From contig NZ_JARSBN010000005.1 in assembly GCF_029624125.1 (NCBI RefSeq), positions 186,001-250,000 on the forward strand: 64,000 nucleotides of DNA, read 5' to 3'. The stretch is from Winogradskyella marincola (GTDB taxonomy: Bacteria > Bacteroidota > Bacteroidia > Flavobacteriales > Flavobacteriaceae). The position numbers and the translations under genes were made by a program. The notes below the pieces were generated by a model that saw only the letters and a list, made by a program, of their open reading frames with translations, was not told the origin of the DNA and did not search any database. Position 1 is the first letter of the stretch. Every line of letters begins with the position of its first letter. Below, piece by piece: positions 18,726-28,068 of this stretch.

Positions 18726-20732
18726 ATGCGTTTTAAGATAGAATCAGAATTTAAACCCACAGGAGATCAGCCTCAAGCTATAAAACAATTAGCTGCTGGC
18801 ATAGACAGTAATGAACGGTATCAAACACTTCTTGGTGTTACTGGTTCTGGTAAAACATTTACCGTTGCCAATGTTATTGAAGAAGTACAACGACCAACCT
18901 TGGTATTGGCGCACAACAAAACCTTAGCAGCGCAGTTGTACTCTGAGTTCAAACAGTTTTTTCCTAATAACGCTGTAGAATACTTTGTATCTTACTATGA
19001 TTACTATCAACCAGAAGCTTACATTCCTGTTTCTGGTGTGTATATAGAAAAAGATTTGTCTATAAACGAAGAAATTGAGAAGATGCGATTAAGCACTACC
19101 TCTTCCCTACTTTCTGGTCGTCGCGATGTATTAGTTGTTGCATCAGTATCTTGCTTATATGGTATTGGTAATCCTGTTGAATTTCAAAAAAATGTTATTA
19201 CGCTAGAACGCGATCAAGTTATTTCTAGAACTAAACTTTTACACAAATTAGTACAAAGTTTATACTCGCGTACCGAAGCCGAATTTAAAAACGGAAACTT
19301 TAGAATAAAAGGAGATACTGTAGATGTCTTTCCTGGATATTCAGACAATGCGTTTAGAATTCACTTTTTTGGTGATGAGATTGAAGAAATTGAAGCTTTT
19401 AATCCATATTCAAATGAAGTGATAGAACGCTATGACAGACTCAACATCTATCCTGCAAACATGTTTGTAACGTCGCCTGATGTGCTTCAAAATGCAATCA
19501 GAGATATACAAGATGATTTGGTAAAACAACACGATTATTTTAAAGATATAGGCAAACATCTGGAAGCCAAACGCCTTAAAGAACGTACCGAATTTGATCT
19601 TGAGATGATCCGTGAATTAGGTTACTGCTCTGGTATTGAAAACTATTCGAGATACTTAGATGGCAGAGCTCCTGGTACAAGACCTTTCTGTTTGCTAGAT
19701 TATTTCCCAGATGATTACTTGATGGTTGTTGACGAAAGTCACGTAACCATCTCACAGGTACATGCCATGTATGGTGGTGATAGAAGTCGTAAAGAAAACC
19801 TAGTAGAATACGGTTTTAGACTACCAGCTGCCATGGACAACAGACCTTTAAAATTTGAAGAATTTGAAGCGTTGCAAAACCAAGTGATTTATGTTTCTGC
19901 AACTCCAGCCGACTATGAACTGCAAAAAACAGATGGAGTTTACGTTGAGCAAGTTATTAGACCAACTGGTTTATTAGATCCTATTATCGAAGTACGTCCT
20001 AGTTTAAATCAAATCGATGATTTAATCGAAGAAATACAAAATCGTGTAGAAAAAGACGAGCGTACACTGGTTACAACACTAACCAAACGTATGGCAGAAG
20101 AATTGGTAAAATACCTAACTCGTATTGCCATTCGTTGTCGCTACATTCACAGTGATGTTGATACGCTAGAGCGTGTAGAAATTATGCAAGATTTACGTAA
20201 GGGTTTGTTTGATGTGTTAGTTGGAGTTAACTTACTACGTGAAGGTTTAGACTTACCAGAAGTATCGTTAGTAGCTATCTTAGATGCAGATAAGGAAGGT
20301 TTTTTACGCTCTAACCGTTCTCTAACCCAAACTGTTGGTAGAGCCGCAAGAAACTTAAATGGTAAAGCAATTATGTATGCAGATACCATTACCAAAAGTA
20401 TGCAACAAACCATAGACGAAACCAACTATAGACGCGAAAAACAGATTGCATACAATACCAAAAACAATGTTACACCAAAGGCCTTGAACAAAAGTCTAGA
20501 TAGTGCTTTAGCAAAAAACTCTGTGAGTACTTATAAAACCGAACTCGATGCCAAACTTGCCGCAGAACCAGAAAGCGAATACCTTACTAAAGCTCAACTC
20601 GAAAAGAAAATAAGAGAAAAGCGTAAGCAAATGGAACAAGCTGCCAAAGCATTAGACTTTATGGAAGCCGCAAAATATAGAGATGAGATTACGGCTTATC
20701 AAGAAAAATTAGAAAGTCTTAAAGTGAAATAG
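18726..20732 (+). CDS. uvrB: Excinuclease ABC subunit B
   Basis: UvrB is the helicase-like damage-verification subunit of UvrABC nucleotide excision repair. The N-terminus has the classic FKPTGDQPQAI motif and Walker A (GVTGSGKTFT, about residues 38-47). The beta-hairpin region (SYYDYYQPEAYIP) follows, then the DEAD-like VVDESH motif near residue 336, helicase motif VI (TQTVGRAARN) and a C-terminal UVR domain (about 630-665) that binds UvrC. The length of 668 residues is normal. The start fits homologues; it lies just downstream of a consensus promoter, which implies a very short or absent leader. No other uvr gene is adjacent. Confidence 0.97.
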   Translation: MRFKIESEFKPTGDQPQAIKQLAAGIDSNERYQTLLGVTGSGKTFTVANVIEEVQRPTLVLAHNKTLAAQLYSEFKQFFPNNAVEYFVSYYDYYQPEAYIPVSGVYIEKDLSINEEIEKMRLSTTSSLLSGRRDVLVVASVSCLYGIGNPVEFQKNVITLERDQVISRTKLLHKLVQSLYSRTEAEFKNGNFRIKGDTVDVFPGYSDNAFRIHFFGDEIEEIEAFNPYSNEVIERYDRLNIYPANMFVTSPDVLQNAIRDIQDDLVKQHDYFKDIGKHLEAKRLKERTEFDLEMIRELGYCSGIENYSRYLDGRAPGTRPFCLLDYFPDDYLMVVDESHVTISQVHAMYGGDRSRKENLVEYGFRLPAAMDNRPLKFEEFEALQNQVIYVSATPADYELQKTDGVYVEQVIRPTGLLDPIIEVRPSLNQIDDLIEEIQNRVEKDERTLVTTLTKRMAEELVKYLTRIAIRCRYIHSDVDTLERVEIMQDLRKGLFDVLVGVNLLREGLDLPEVSLVAILDADKEGFLRSNRSLTQTVGRAARNLNGKAIMYADTITKSMQQTIDETNYRREKQIAYNTKNNVTPKALNKSLDSALAKNSVSTYKTELDAKLAAEPESEYLTKAQLEKKIREKRKQMEQAAKALDFMEAAKYRDEITAYQEKLESLKVK

Positions 20733-20826
20733 TTATTAGTGAAACCAATTAACTAATGAGTATAAAATCAACTTAACCAATACAATTCAACTAATAAACA
20801 CCTATACAATTAAACGTTTTGAGTAT

Positions 20827-21228
20827 CTAATTATACTGAACCTTAAATATATCAATTAAGAAATCTGGCGGTACAATTTTATTAGGAAAACTATCCATTA
20901 AGTCCAATACTCTATTAATAGACTCATGGCTTAATCCCATACGTAACCCAAAGTTGTGAATCTTTGCCAACTGTTTAGGAGATACTTTATGATCTAAATT
21001 CATTAAAAGCACTAACCTATGAAATTGAACAATGCGCTCACTATGCGTCTTTAAATGTACATACGTAACAGGATGATTAAAAAGATATTCAAAATCCTCT
21101 TTAGATATATCCAATTGTTTGGCTATACTAAATAAGAAGTTATACTCTATCGTCTTTATATTTTCATCAGTTTGAGCAAACGCAATCATCTCAGAAAGTA
21201 AGCTCAATTTTTCAACTCTATTAATCAT
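20827..21228 (-). CDS. TerB-like small helical protein
   Basis: A 133-residue, all-helical protein without signal peptide or membrane segment. The pattern LSEMIAFAQTDENIKTIEYN followed by LFSIAKQLDISKEDF resembles the TerB/tellurite-resistance fold, a small helical module found in several stress and defence contexts. Flavobacterial homologues of this size are sometimes labelled as excinuclease subunit B, probably because they lie beside uvrB; nothing in the sequence supports nuclease activity. It is convergent with uvrB, 94 bases away. The TerB relation is inferred from pattern only. Confidence 0.6.
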   Translation of the reverse strand: MINRVEKLSLLSEMIAFAQTDENIKTIEYNFLFSIAKQLDISKEDFEYLFNHPVTYVHLKTHSERIVQFHRLVLLMNLDHKVSPKQLAKIHNFGLRMGLSHESINRVLDLMDSFPNKIVPPDFLIDIFKVQYN

Positions 21229-21369
21229 TTAAAAAGGGAATTAATGAACAGTGTAAAGTTAAAGAGGTACATTATTTTATTGTCGTTGATATAATGTATC
21301 TTGTCGAAAAATTAAATGTACTTAGTCGGTAATTTTAAACTTTTATCAAGCTCAAAAGCCTTTTATAGT

Positions 21370-22182
21370 ATGCGTTTCAACCATTTATCACTATTCTTTT
21401 TTATGTTTTTTTGCTGTTGCATTAACGCGCAAAGCACTGCATCTAAAGAGATTAATACATTTACAATAGAAGCTCCTCAACTTAAGACTTTCAAAAAAAT
21501 ATGGGTGTATTTGCCTAAAAATTATCAAAATTCTGAAAAAGCGTATCCTGTTATTTACATGCACGATGCTCAAAATTTATTTGATAATGAAACAGCTTAT
21601 GCTGGCGAATGGCAAGTAGATGAATATTTAAACACGCTTTCTCAAAATGAAAGTATAATTATTGGCATAGCGCATGGCAATGAAAAAAGAATAGAAGAGT
21701 TAACACCTTACAAGCATGAAAAATATGGTGGCGGACAAGGTGAAGCATATGTTACGTTTATAAAAAATACGCTTAAACCACATGTAGATGTTACCTACAG
21801 AACAAAGCCTAAAGCAGAGCACACAACTATTTTTGGCGCTTCACTTGGAGGTCTTATATCCTTTTATGCGGCAATTAAATATCCTGAAACCTTTGGTAAG
21901 GCTGGTGTTTTCTCTCCATCCTTTTGGTTTAGCGAAGAGATCTATGAACTAGCAAAATCTGTTGATATACCTGCTACATCAAAATTCTATTTCTTAGTTG
22001 GAGATAAGGAAAGTGACACCATGGTATCAGATCAAATAAGAATGGTAAATTTATTAAAGACTAAAGGCGTTAACGATAATCAAATAGAAAGCCACATCAT
22101 AAAAGACGGCCAACATAATGAAAAATTATGGAGAGAAAACTTTGCTGCTGCCTATGATTGGTTATTTACTAAAGCAAACTAA
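21370..22182 (+). CDS. Secreted alpha/beta-hydrolase, esterase D-like
   Basis: The ATG at 21370 starts a signal peptide (MRFNHLSLFFFMFFCCCINA, then QS). An upstream TTG/ATG extension to 21316 would bury it and was rejected. The body (271 aa in total) is a putative esterase of the esterase D/enterochelin-esterase type. Visible motifs are VIYMHDAQNLFD, the nucleophile elbow GASLGG, the acid near VGDKESD and the histidine in DGQHNEKLW. Family members hydrolyse acyl or siderophore esters; the substrate here is unknown. The DUF1456 gene begins 3 bases after the stop, so the two are probably co-transcribed. Confidence 0.85.
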   Translation: MRFNHLSLFFFMFFCCCINAQSTASKEINTFTIEAPQLKTFKKIWVYLPKNYQNSEKAYPVIYMHDAQNLFDNETAYAGEWQVDEYLNTLSQNESIIIGIAHGNEKRIEELTPYKHEKYGGGQGEAYVTFIKNTLKPHVDVTYRTKPKAEHTTIFGASLGGLISFYAAIKYPETFGKAGVFSPSFWFSEEIYELAKSVDIPATSKFYFLVGDKESDTMVSDQIRMVNLLKTKGVNDNQIESHIIKDGQHNEKLWRENFAAAYDWLFTKAN

Positions 22183-22185
22183 ATT

Positions 22186-22428
22186 ATGACGAATAACGAT
22201 ATTTTTAAAAAGCTAAGAGTAGCACACAAACTTAGAGATGAAGACATTGTAAAAATCTTAGAGCTTGTAGATTTTAGAATCTCTAAAAGTGAGCTTAATG
22301 CCTTTTTTAGGCGAGAAGATCATCCTAAATATATGGAATGTGGCGATCAGATTCTCCGAAATTTCCTAAATGGTTTAATTATTCATTTAAGAGGTCCGAT
22401 GCCAAAACCTCAAAAAAAGAAGGATTAA
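22186..22428 (+). CDS. DUF1456 family protein, single-repeat form
   Basis: An 80-residue protein matching one half of the two-repeat YehS/DUF1456 proteins: IFKKLRVAHKLRDEDIVKIL, then FFRREDHPKYMECGDQ and LRNFLNGLI. E. coli YehS contains two such units; here only one exists, most similar to its second unit. Function is unknown. It starts 3 bases after the esterase stop codon, which suggests an operon. It ends in a lysine-rich tail (KPQKKKD). Confidence 0.75.
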   Translation: MTNNDIFKKLRVAHKLRDEDIVKILELVDFRISKSELNAFFRREDHPKYMECGDQILRNFLNGLIIHLRGPMPKPQKKKD

Positions 22429-22512
22429 ATTATTAAGTTCATAAAAATATCTAAATTATTTTTTTGTTATCTTCTTTGCCTTTAAATTGCATAATAGAAA
22501 CTGATTCATAGC

Positions 22513-23214
22513 ATGTTTGAAACCTCTTCAAAACACACTCCTTTGTTAGATATTTCTGCAAAGGAAATAAAAACACTAAACGAAAAATACAAACCTTTAT
22601 CCGCAGCTGAGCGTATAAAACAACTGTACATAGATTTTGATATGGCAGATGTTATGCTTACCAGCTCATTTGCGGCTACGTCTGCTTTTTTGTTAAAGTT
22701 AATTTCAGACATTAATAACAAACAAGAAGTATTCTTTATTGACACAGGTTACCATTTTGAAGACACACTAAAATACAAGGCTACTTTAGAAAAAAAATAC
22801 AACCTTAACGTTACGTCTATTTCTGGAATTAAGGAAGAACATGAGTTTACAACAAAAGACGAAACCTGGAAGAAAAATCCTGATTTTTGTTGCTCTATCA
22901 ACAAAGTTCAACCTTTACAGACAATAAAGAAAAATTACAAGGTTTGGATTTCTGGTTTAATGAAATGGCAAAGTGACCACAGAGCAACCTTAGATATCTT
23001 TGAAGAACGTGGAGAAATATTAAAATTCTATCCGCTTTTAGATGTTAGTAAAGAAGAACGAGATGCTTTTATAAAAAAGCATAATCTTCCGTTTCATCCA
23101 TTAGTAGCTAAAGGTTATAATTCTATTGGTTGTAAGCATTGCACTGTTCCAGGAGAAGATAGAAGTGGTCGTTGGAACAACAATCCTAAAACCGAATGTG
23201 GGTTACATTTATAA
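22513..23214 (+). CDS. cysH: APS/PAPS reductase (phosphoadenylyl-sulfate reductase family)
   Basis: The enzyme reduces activated sulfate (APS or PAPS) to sulfite in assimilation. The protein has a P-loop-like TSSFAATSAF, the HFEDTL loop, a CC pair (DFCCSINK), a second Cys pair (GCKHCTVPGEDR) and the C-terminal catalytic ECGLHL. The CC...CxxC pattern binds a 4Fe-4S cluster and marks the APS-reducing type of CysH. Length 233 is normal for the bacterial form. No cysD, cysN or cysI gene is adjacent, so the rest of the pathway must lie elsewhere. A bidirectional terminator separates it from sucC. Confidence 0.92.
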   Translation: MFETSSKHTPLLDISAKEIKTLNEKYKPLSAAERIKQLYIDFDMADVMLTSSFAATSAFLLKLISDINNKQEVFFIDTGYHFEDTLKYKATLEKKYNLNVTSISGIKEEHEFTTKDETWKKNPDFCCSINKVQPLQTIKKNYKVWISGLMKWQSDHRATLDIFEERGEILKFYPLLDVSKEERDAFIKKHNLPFHPLVAKGYNSIGCKHCTVPGEDRSGRWNNNPKTECGLHL

Positions 23215-23260
23215 AAGACACATATTAACTAAAAAATTAATGTTTTAGTTTTTAACATAA

Positions 23261-23288
23261 AAAAAGCGCCTTAATTAAGGCGCTTTTT
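23261..23288. terminator. Bidirectional intrinsic terminator between cysH and sucC
   Basis: AAAAAGCGCCTT (23261-23272) pairs with AAGGCGCTTTTT (23277-23288). A and T runs on both sides let it serve both convergent genes. Confidence 0.9.
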
Positions 23289-23310
23289 TAATTCTATATT
23301 TTTTCTTTTC

Positions 23311-24501
23311 TTAAGAAAGAACGTCTTGTACTTTATCAGCAGCTTCCTGGAATTCTGTAGCACTTAGTACATCTAAACCAGAGTTGTCAATTAAGTCTTT
23401 AGCTATATCTGCATTGGTACCTTGTAAACGTACAATGATTGGTACGTTAATGTTACCCATGTTTTTATAAGCATCTATTACACCTTGTGCTACTCTATCG
23501 CAACGTACAATACCACCAAAGATGTTAATTAAGATTGCTTTTACATTTGGATCTTTTAAAATGATTTTAAAAGCAGCTTCTACTCTAGCAGCATCTGCAG
23601 TACCACCAACATCTAAGAAGTTAGCTGGCTCACCACCTGCTTGCTTTATTAAATCCATTGTAGCCATTGCTAAACCAGCACCATTTACCATACAACCAAC
23701 GTTACCGTCTAGGTCTACATAGTTAAGGCCTAATTCACCTGCTTCAACCTCAATTGGGTTTTCTTCACGCTTATCGCGTAATTCAGCTAAATCTTTATGT
23801 CTGTATAATGCATTAGCATCTAAAGTTACTTTAGAGTCTACTGCCATAATTTTGTCATCACTTGTTTTTAAAACAGGATTGATTTCAAATAAAGAGGCAT
23901 CAGATTTTACGTATGCTGTGTAAAGAGACGTTACAAACTTTGTCATTTCTTTAAATGCAGCACCTGATAATCCTAAATTAAAAGCTACACGACGTGCCTG
24001 AAATGGTAAAAGACCTAAAGCAGGATCTATTTCTTCTGTAAAGATTAAGTGAGGTGTTTTCTCTGCAACTTCCTCGATATCCATACCTCCTTCAGTAGAA
24101 TACATAATCATGTTTTTACCAGTACCTCTGTTTAAAAGTACAGACATGTAGTATTCTTCTGGTTCGTTATCGCCTGGATAGTACACATCTTCAGCAACTA
24201 AAACCTGGTGTACTTTTTTACCTTCTGCAGAGGTTTGTGGTGTTACCAAATTCATTCCGATGATTTGACCAGCAAGATCTTTAACCTCATCTAAATTTTT
24301 GGCAAGTTTTACACCTCCACCTTTTCCACGTCCACCAGCATGAACCTGAGCTTTAATAACATGCCAACCTGTGCCTGTTTCTTCAGTTAATTTCTTAGCT
24401 GCTTCTACAGCTTCGTCAGCACTTTGAGCCACAATTCCGCGTTGAATGCGTACTCCAAAGCTGTTTAGTAATTCTTTTCCTTGATATTCGTGTAAATTCA
24501 T
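23311..24501 (-). CDS. sucC: Succinyl-CoA synthetase (ADP-forming) beta subunit
   Basis: A TCA-cycle enzyme subunit that makes ATP from succinyl-CoA together with SucD. The N-terminus [12 protein letters not shown] is typical, followed by an ATP-grasp fold ([18 protein letters not shown]) and the C-terminal [13 protein letters not shown] and VRLQGTNA motifs. Length 396 is normal. sucD is not adjacent, so the two subunits are encoded apart here. A consensus promoter lies 27 bases upstream. Confidence 0.97.
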   Translation of the reverse strand: MNLHEYQGKELLNSFGVRIQRGIVAQSADEAVEAAKKLTEETGTGWHVIKAQVHAGGRGKGGGVKLAKNLDEVKDLAGQIIGMNLVTPQTSAEGKKVHQVLVAEDVYYPGDNEPEEYYMSVLLNRGTGKNMIMYSTEGGMDIEEVAEKTPHLIFTEEIDPALGLLPFQARRVAFNLGLSGAAFKEMTKFVTSLYTAYVKSDASLFEINPVLKTSDDKIMAVDSKVTLDANALYRHKDLAELRDKREENPIEVEAGELGLNYVDLDGNVGCMVNGAGLAMATMDLIKQAGGEPANFLDVGGTADAARVEAAFKIILKDPNVKAILINIFGGIVRCDRVAQGVIDAYKNMGNINVPIIVRLQGTNADIAKDLIDNSGLDVLSATEFQEAADKVQDVLS

Positions 24502-24527
24502 GTGTGATCTGAAATTAATTCGTTACG

Positions 24528-24558
24528 CAAAAATACATATACGCTTAGTTTAAACCAA
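24528..24558 (-). promoter_or_regulatory. sucC promoter, consensus TTG-N20-TATTTTTG
   Basis: On the minus strand TTG (24558-24556), 20 bases, TATTTTTG (24535-24528). This exact match to the Bacteroidetes pattern gives a leader of about 22 nt. Confidence 0.75.
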
Positions 24559-24603
24559 TAATTTTTGGGTCGAATTTTTAAACCTTTGATATAACTTATG
24601 GTT

Positions 24604-25266
24604 TTACTTTCTGTTCAGGTTTTTTATTATTGAAAATGCACTATCTACATAGGCATCTTCTACCACAATAGTAAACTCGTTTGTTGTAGAAATCACTTCA
24701 TACAGCGCTACATTTTGCCATGCCAAACGTTTTAGAATTTGATAATATAAACCAGCAACTGTTGTATTGCTTTTTGGTAAGGTTAAACTGATAGCTGACA
24801 GATTTTCTTTTACAGCAATACACTCTTCATTCTTAAAACTTTCTTGTACCGAAATTCTTTCAGAACTCGAAATGATAATATTACTTTCTAAAATACCTCT
24901 AGTAAAAGTGTAAAACACATTACTCTTATCTTTTATTTTTGTTAGAATTGCTGCCTGACTATCTATTAAGGTATTAGAATTTTTATATGTAAAATCACTT
25001 AAATTAGAACGCAAGGTAATGTCTCCCAACTGTCCTAGAAGTGTATCTAACTTATAATATGGTTTACTAACTTCTAAACGATCTTTAAAACGTCTTAAAG
25101 CCATCATAATAGCTCCTGTTTTTACTGGTTTCCCTAATTGTTTAGAGACCTCATCTTGCAAAACTTCTGCTAATGCAGAGTAATTAATAATCTCTTTTGC
25201 CAAGCCTTCTTCTAAAAAAGGCTGCTCTAATACAATGCTTTCTACACAAGAGGCAATAGTCTTCAC
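24604..25266 (-). CDS. ACT-domain-like protein divergent from lysA
   Basis: A 220-residue cytosolic protein. The N-terminal third is helical (GKPVKTGAIMMALRRFKDRL) and could be a small HTH-like unit. The rest reads as ACT-like beta-alpha-beta repeats (LSAISLTLPKSNTTVAGLYY, then NEFTIVVEDAYVDSAFSII), similar to the regulatory part of aspartate kinases, and homologues are often labelled that way. The kinase catalytic domain is absent. It is divergent from lysA, 122 bases apart, with -7 elements facing both ways. A role in sensing lysine or aspartate-family amino acids is an inference. Confidence 0.55.
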   Translation of the reverse strand: MKTIASCVESIVLEQPFLEEGLAKEIINYSALAEVLQDEVSKQLGKPVKTGAIMMALRRFKDRLEVSKPYYKLDTLLGQLGDITLRSNLSDFTYKNSNTLIDSQAAILTKIKDKSNVFYTFTRGILESNIIISSSERISVQESFKNEECIAVKENLSAISLTLPKSNTTVAGLYYQILKRLAWQNVALYEVISTTNEFTIVVEDAYVDSAFSIIKNLNRK

Positions 25267-25306
25267 GCTTTAAGAATTAAATTTGTTAATTATTTAACTT
25301 ATTGTG

Positions 25307-25314
25307 CAAAATTA
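25307..25314 (-). promoter_or_regulatory. -7 element TAATTTTG for the ACT-like gene
   Basis: Perfect TAnnTTTG on the minus strand, 40 bases before the ATG at 25266. No TTG at the usual spacing. Confidence 0.5.
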
Positions 25315-25356
25315 GTAAATATTCAACAATAAATTCCTTGATAACTTTTCTAACTC

Positions 25357-25364
25357 TATGTTTG
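25357..25364 (+). promoter_or_regulatory. -7 element TATGTTTG for lysA
   Basis: Perfect TAnnTTTG 24 bases before the lysA ATG, with TTG at 25338-25340 (16-base spacing, slightly short). Confidence 0.6.
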
Positions 25365-25388
25365 TGTCCTTAATTAGGAAAGAAATTA

Positions 25389-26594
25389 ATGGACAACAAT
25401 ACGTTATTACAAATTGCTAAAGAATACGGAAGCCCAATATATGTATATGATGCTGAAAAAATCACATCACAATACAAGCGCTTAACCAAAGCTTTTAATT
25501 CTGTAAACAACTTAAGAATTAATTATGCTGCTAAAGCACTATCTAACATATCTGTACTAAAGTTATTTAATAGTATGGGTTCTGGTTTAGATACTGTTTC
25601 TATACAAGAAGTACAACTTGGTCTTAAAGCCGGCTTTAAGCCAGAAAACATTATCTACACACCAAACGGAGTGTCTCTTGAAGAGATTGAAAGTGTAGCA
25701 GAATTAGGTGTACAAATTAATATTGATAATCTTTCGATTTTAGAACAATTTGGCTCTAAACATCCAAAAATCCCAGTTTGTATAAGAATAAATCCGCATG
25801 TTATGGCTGGTGGAAACACCAACATTTCTGTTGGTCATATTGATAGTAAATTCGGTATTTCAATTCATCAGATACCTTTATTACTTCGTATTGTTGAAAA
25901 CACTAATATGACCATAAACGGCATACACATGCATACTGGTAGTGATATTTTAGATATTGATGTGTTTTTGTATGCCAGTGAGATTTTGTTTGAAACTGCA
26001 AAGAATTTTAAAAACCTTAAATTTATTGACTTTGGTTCTGGTTTTAAAGTACCTTACAAAAAAGGAGATATAGAAACCAATATTGAAGAACTTGGCAAAA
26101 AACTATCAAAGCGATTTAATAGTTTTTGTAAAGAATATGGAAAAGACCTGACCCTTGCATTTGAGCCAGGTAAATTTTTAGTGAGTGAAGCAGGTGTGTT
26201 TTTAGCAAAAGTGAATGTTGTAAAACAAACAACATCTACAGTTTTTGCTCAGATAGATTCTGGTTTTAATCACTTAATACGACCTATGCTTTATGGATCT
26301 CAGCATGAAATTGTAAACATTACTAACCCAAAAGGACGTGAGCGTTTTTACTCTGTTGTCGGCTACATCTGCGAAACCGACACCTTTGCCAATAACAGAA
26401 GAATTTCAGAAATAAACGAAGGTGATATTTTGTGTTTTAAAAATGCTGGTGCCTATTGCTTTACCATGTCTAGCAACTACAACTCGCGTTACAGACCTGC
26501 TGAAGTTTTAATATACAAAGGGAAACCTCAACTCATACGACAACGTGAAACCTTTGAAGATATTCTAAGAAATCAACTTGAAATTGCTATGTAA
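25389..26594 (+). CDS. lysA: Diaminopimelate decarboxylase
   Basis: A PLP enzyme that converts meso-diaminopimelate to L-lysine, the last step of lysine synthesis. It has an alanine-racemase-like TIM barrel with the PLP lysine in YAAKAL (K49), HMHTGSDI, the glycine-rich DFGSGFKVP and EPGKFLV. A C-terminal beta domain carries CETDTFA and GAYCFTMSSNYNSR, which supply substrate-binding Cys and Tyr. Length 401 is normal. It has its own promoter and terminator and stands beside a divergent ACT-like gene that could act in its regulation. Confidence 0.95.
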   Translation: MDNNTLLQIAKEYGSPIYVYDAEKITSQYKRLTKAFNSVNNLRINYAAKALSNISVLKLFNSMGSGLDTVSIQEVQLGLKAGFKPENIIYTPNGVSLEEIESVAELGVQINIDNLSILEQFGSKHPKIPVCIRINPHVMAGGNTNISVGHIDSKFGISIHQIPLLLRIVENTNMTINGIHMHTGSDILDIDVFLYASEILFETAKNFKNLKFIDFGSGFKVPYKKGDIETNIEELGKKLSKRFNSFCKEYGKDLTLAFEPGKFLVSEAGVFLAKVNVVKQTTSTVFAQIDSGFNHLIRPMLYGSQHEIVNITNPKGRERFYSVVGYICETDTFANNRRISEINEGDILCFKNAGAYCFTMSSNYNSRYRPAEVLIYKGKPQLIRQRETFEDILRNQLEIAM

Positions 26595-26624
26595 AAATTG
26601 AAAATGTTTATTTTTAGTTTAGTA

Positions 26625-26657
26625 ATTCTCCCTTAGTTTTTAAGGGAGAATTTTTTT
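26625..26657 (+). terminator. lysA terminator
   Basis: ATTCTCCCTTA (26625-26635) pairs with TAAGGGAGAAT (26641-26651), followed by TTTTTTT. It overlaps the last codon of the convergent M28 peptidase gene. Confidence 0.88.
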
Positions 26658-28068
26658 AGTCCTTTAATTGTTTTTGTTTTAAAGTCGTTTCTACACCATA
26701 CTTATCTACCAAATATACTAAAGCTGTCATTGTTGCGGCTCCAAGTTCTAGTTCGCGTTTATTAACATGTTCAAAGGTATCATTGGCAGCATGATGATGA
26801 TCAAAATAACGTTGAGAGTCTGGTCTTAAACCTGCTAATAAAATACCGTCATCTTTTAGTGGACCAATATCTGCACCACTATAACCTTTTTCAAAATAAT
26901 GAATTAAATACGGTTTAAAAAGCGTTCTCCATGCATCGATTTTTTGCAGCATTAATTCACTACCATCAAAACTAAAGCCTCTTGGTGTAAAACCACCTGA
27001 ATCACTTTCTAATGCAAAAACATGTTTTTCTCCTTTTGTTTTTGCGACTTCTGCATATTTGCGTCCTCCTCGCAGTCCGTTTTCTTCATTCATAAAAAGC
27101 ACAACTCTAATACTACGCTTTGGTTTAATGCCACTTTCTTTCAACAAACGCAACACATCCATAGATTGCACTACACCTGCACCATCATCGTGTGCTCCAT
27201 CTCCTAAATCCCATGAGTCTAAATGACCTCCAACGACGATATATTCGTTAGGAAATTCGCTTCCTGTAATTTCACCAATGACGTTATAAGATTGTACATC
27301 TTCAAACTGCTGACAACTCATCTCGAAGAAAAATTCTAAGTCTTTATTTTGTTTTAAAGCTTCACTCAGCTTTACAGCATCATTGGTGCTTATTGCTGCA
27401 GATGGTATTCTTTTTTCAACTGGCAAATCTCCATAACTCATACTTCCTGTATGCGGATAATCGTCTTGTCTAGAACTCAATGAACGTACAATAGTACCAA
27501 CCGCTCCATACTTTGCTGCTTCGTGAGCACCTCTATAACGTTCTACAGAGCAGCCTCCATAGGCTTCAAAAGTGTGGATTAAATCTGGCTGAAGTGCTCT
27601 ATTAATAAATACAATTTTGCCCTTAATTTTTGCCTCTCCAAGGTGCTTTAAATCTTCATAACTACCAACCTCAATAACCTTTGCTTTTAACCCATTTTCT
27701 GGTGTTGCAACTGATCCGCCTAATGCACAAATATTGACTTTATTCAACTCTCCAGAAGTAGTAAAATAAGCCATTTCTTTTTCTCCTCTAACCCATTTTG
27801 GCACCATAACTGGTTGCAACCATACTTTATCTAAGTCTAGTTTTTCTAGCTCCATTTTGGTGTATTGCACAGCAAGTTCTGCGTTGGTTGAACCAGATAA
27901 ACGACCACCAATAGTATTGGATAAATAGTCTAACCACTGGTAACTTTTGCCATTGGTTAAAGATGTCTTGTAGATGGTTTTTAATGCTGCTTCGTCAGAT
28001 TGAGCAGAAACACAAAACGAACTCAACATTAAACCAAATACAATAGCTTTTAATTGAATATTATTCAT
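26656..28068 (-). CDS. Secreted M28-family zinc aminopeptidase
   Basis: A 470-residue peptidase with a signal peptide (cleavage near FCVSA/QSDE). A PA-like inserted domain (about 115-250) precedes the M28 catalytic domain. Metal ligands are visible in GGHLDSWDLGDGAHDD, NEENGLRGG, ESDSGG and DHHHAANDTFEH. The family trims N-terminal or small peptides in the periplasm or outside; it resembles carboxypeptidase Q-type proteins. Its ATG overlaps the stop of the PPK2 gene (ATGAATAA), so it is translationally coupled to that gene. Confidence 0.92.
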   Translation of the reverse strand: MNNIQLKAIVFGLMLSSFCVSAQSDEAALKTIYKTSLTNGKSYQWLDYLSNTIGGRLSGSTNAELAVQYTKMELEKLDLDKVWLQPVMVPKWVRGEKEMAYFTTSGELNKVNICALGGSVATPENGLKAKVIEVGSYEDLKHLGEAKIKGKIVFINRALQPDLIHTFEAYGGCSVERYRGAHEAAKYGAVGTIVRSLSSRQDDYPHTGSMSYGDLPVEKRIPSAAISTNDAVKLSEALKQNKDLEFFFEMSCQQFEDVQSYNVIGEITGSEFPNEYIVVGGHLDSWDLGDGAHDDGAGVVQSMDVLRLLKESGIKPKRSIRVVLFMNEENGLRGGRKYAEVAKTKGEKHVFALESDSGGFTPRGFSFDGSELMLQKIDAWRTLFKPYLIHYFEKGYSGADIGPLKDDGILLAGLRPDSQRYFDHHHAANDTFEHVNKRELELGAATMTALVYLVDKYGVETTLKQKQLKD

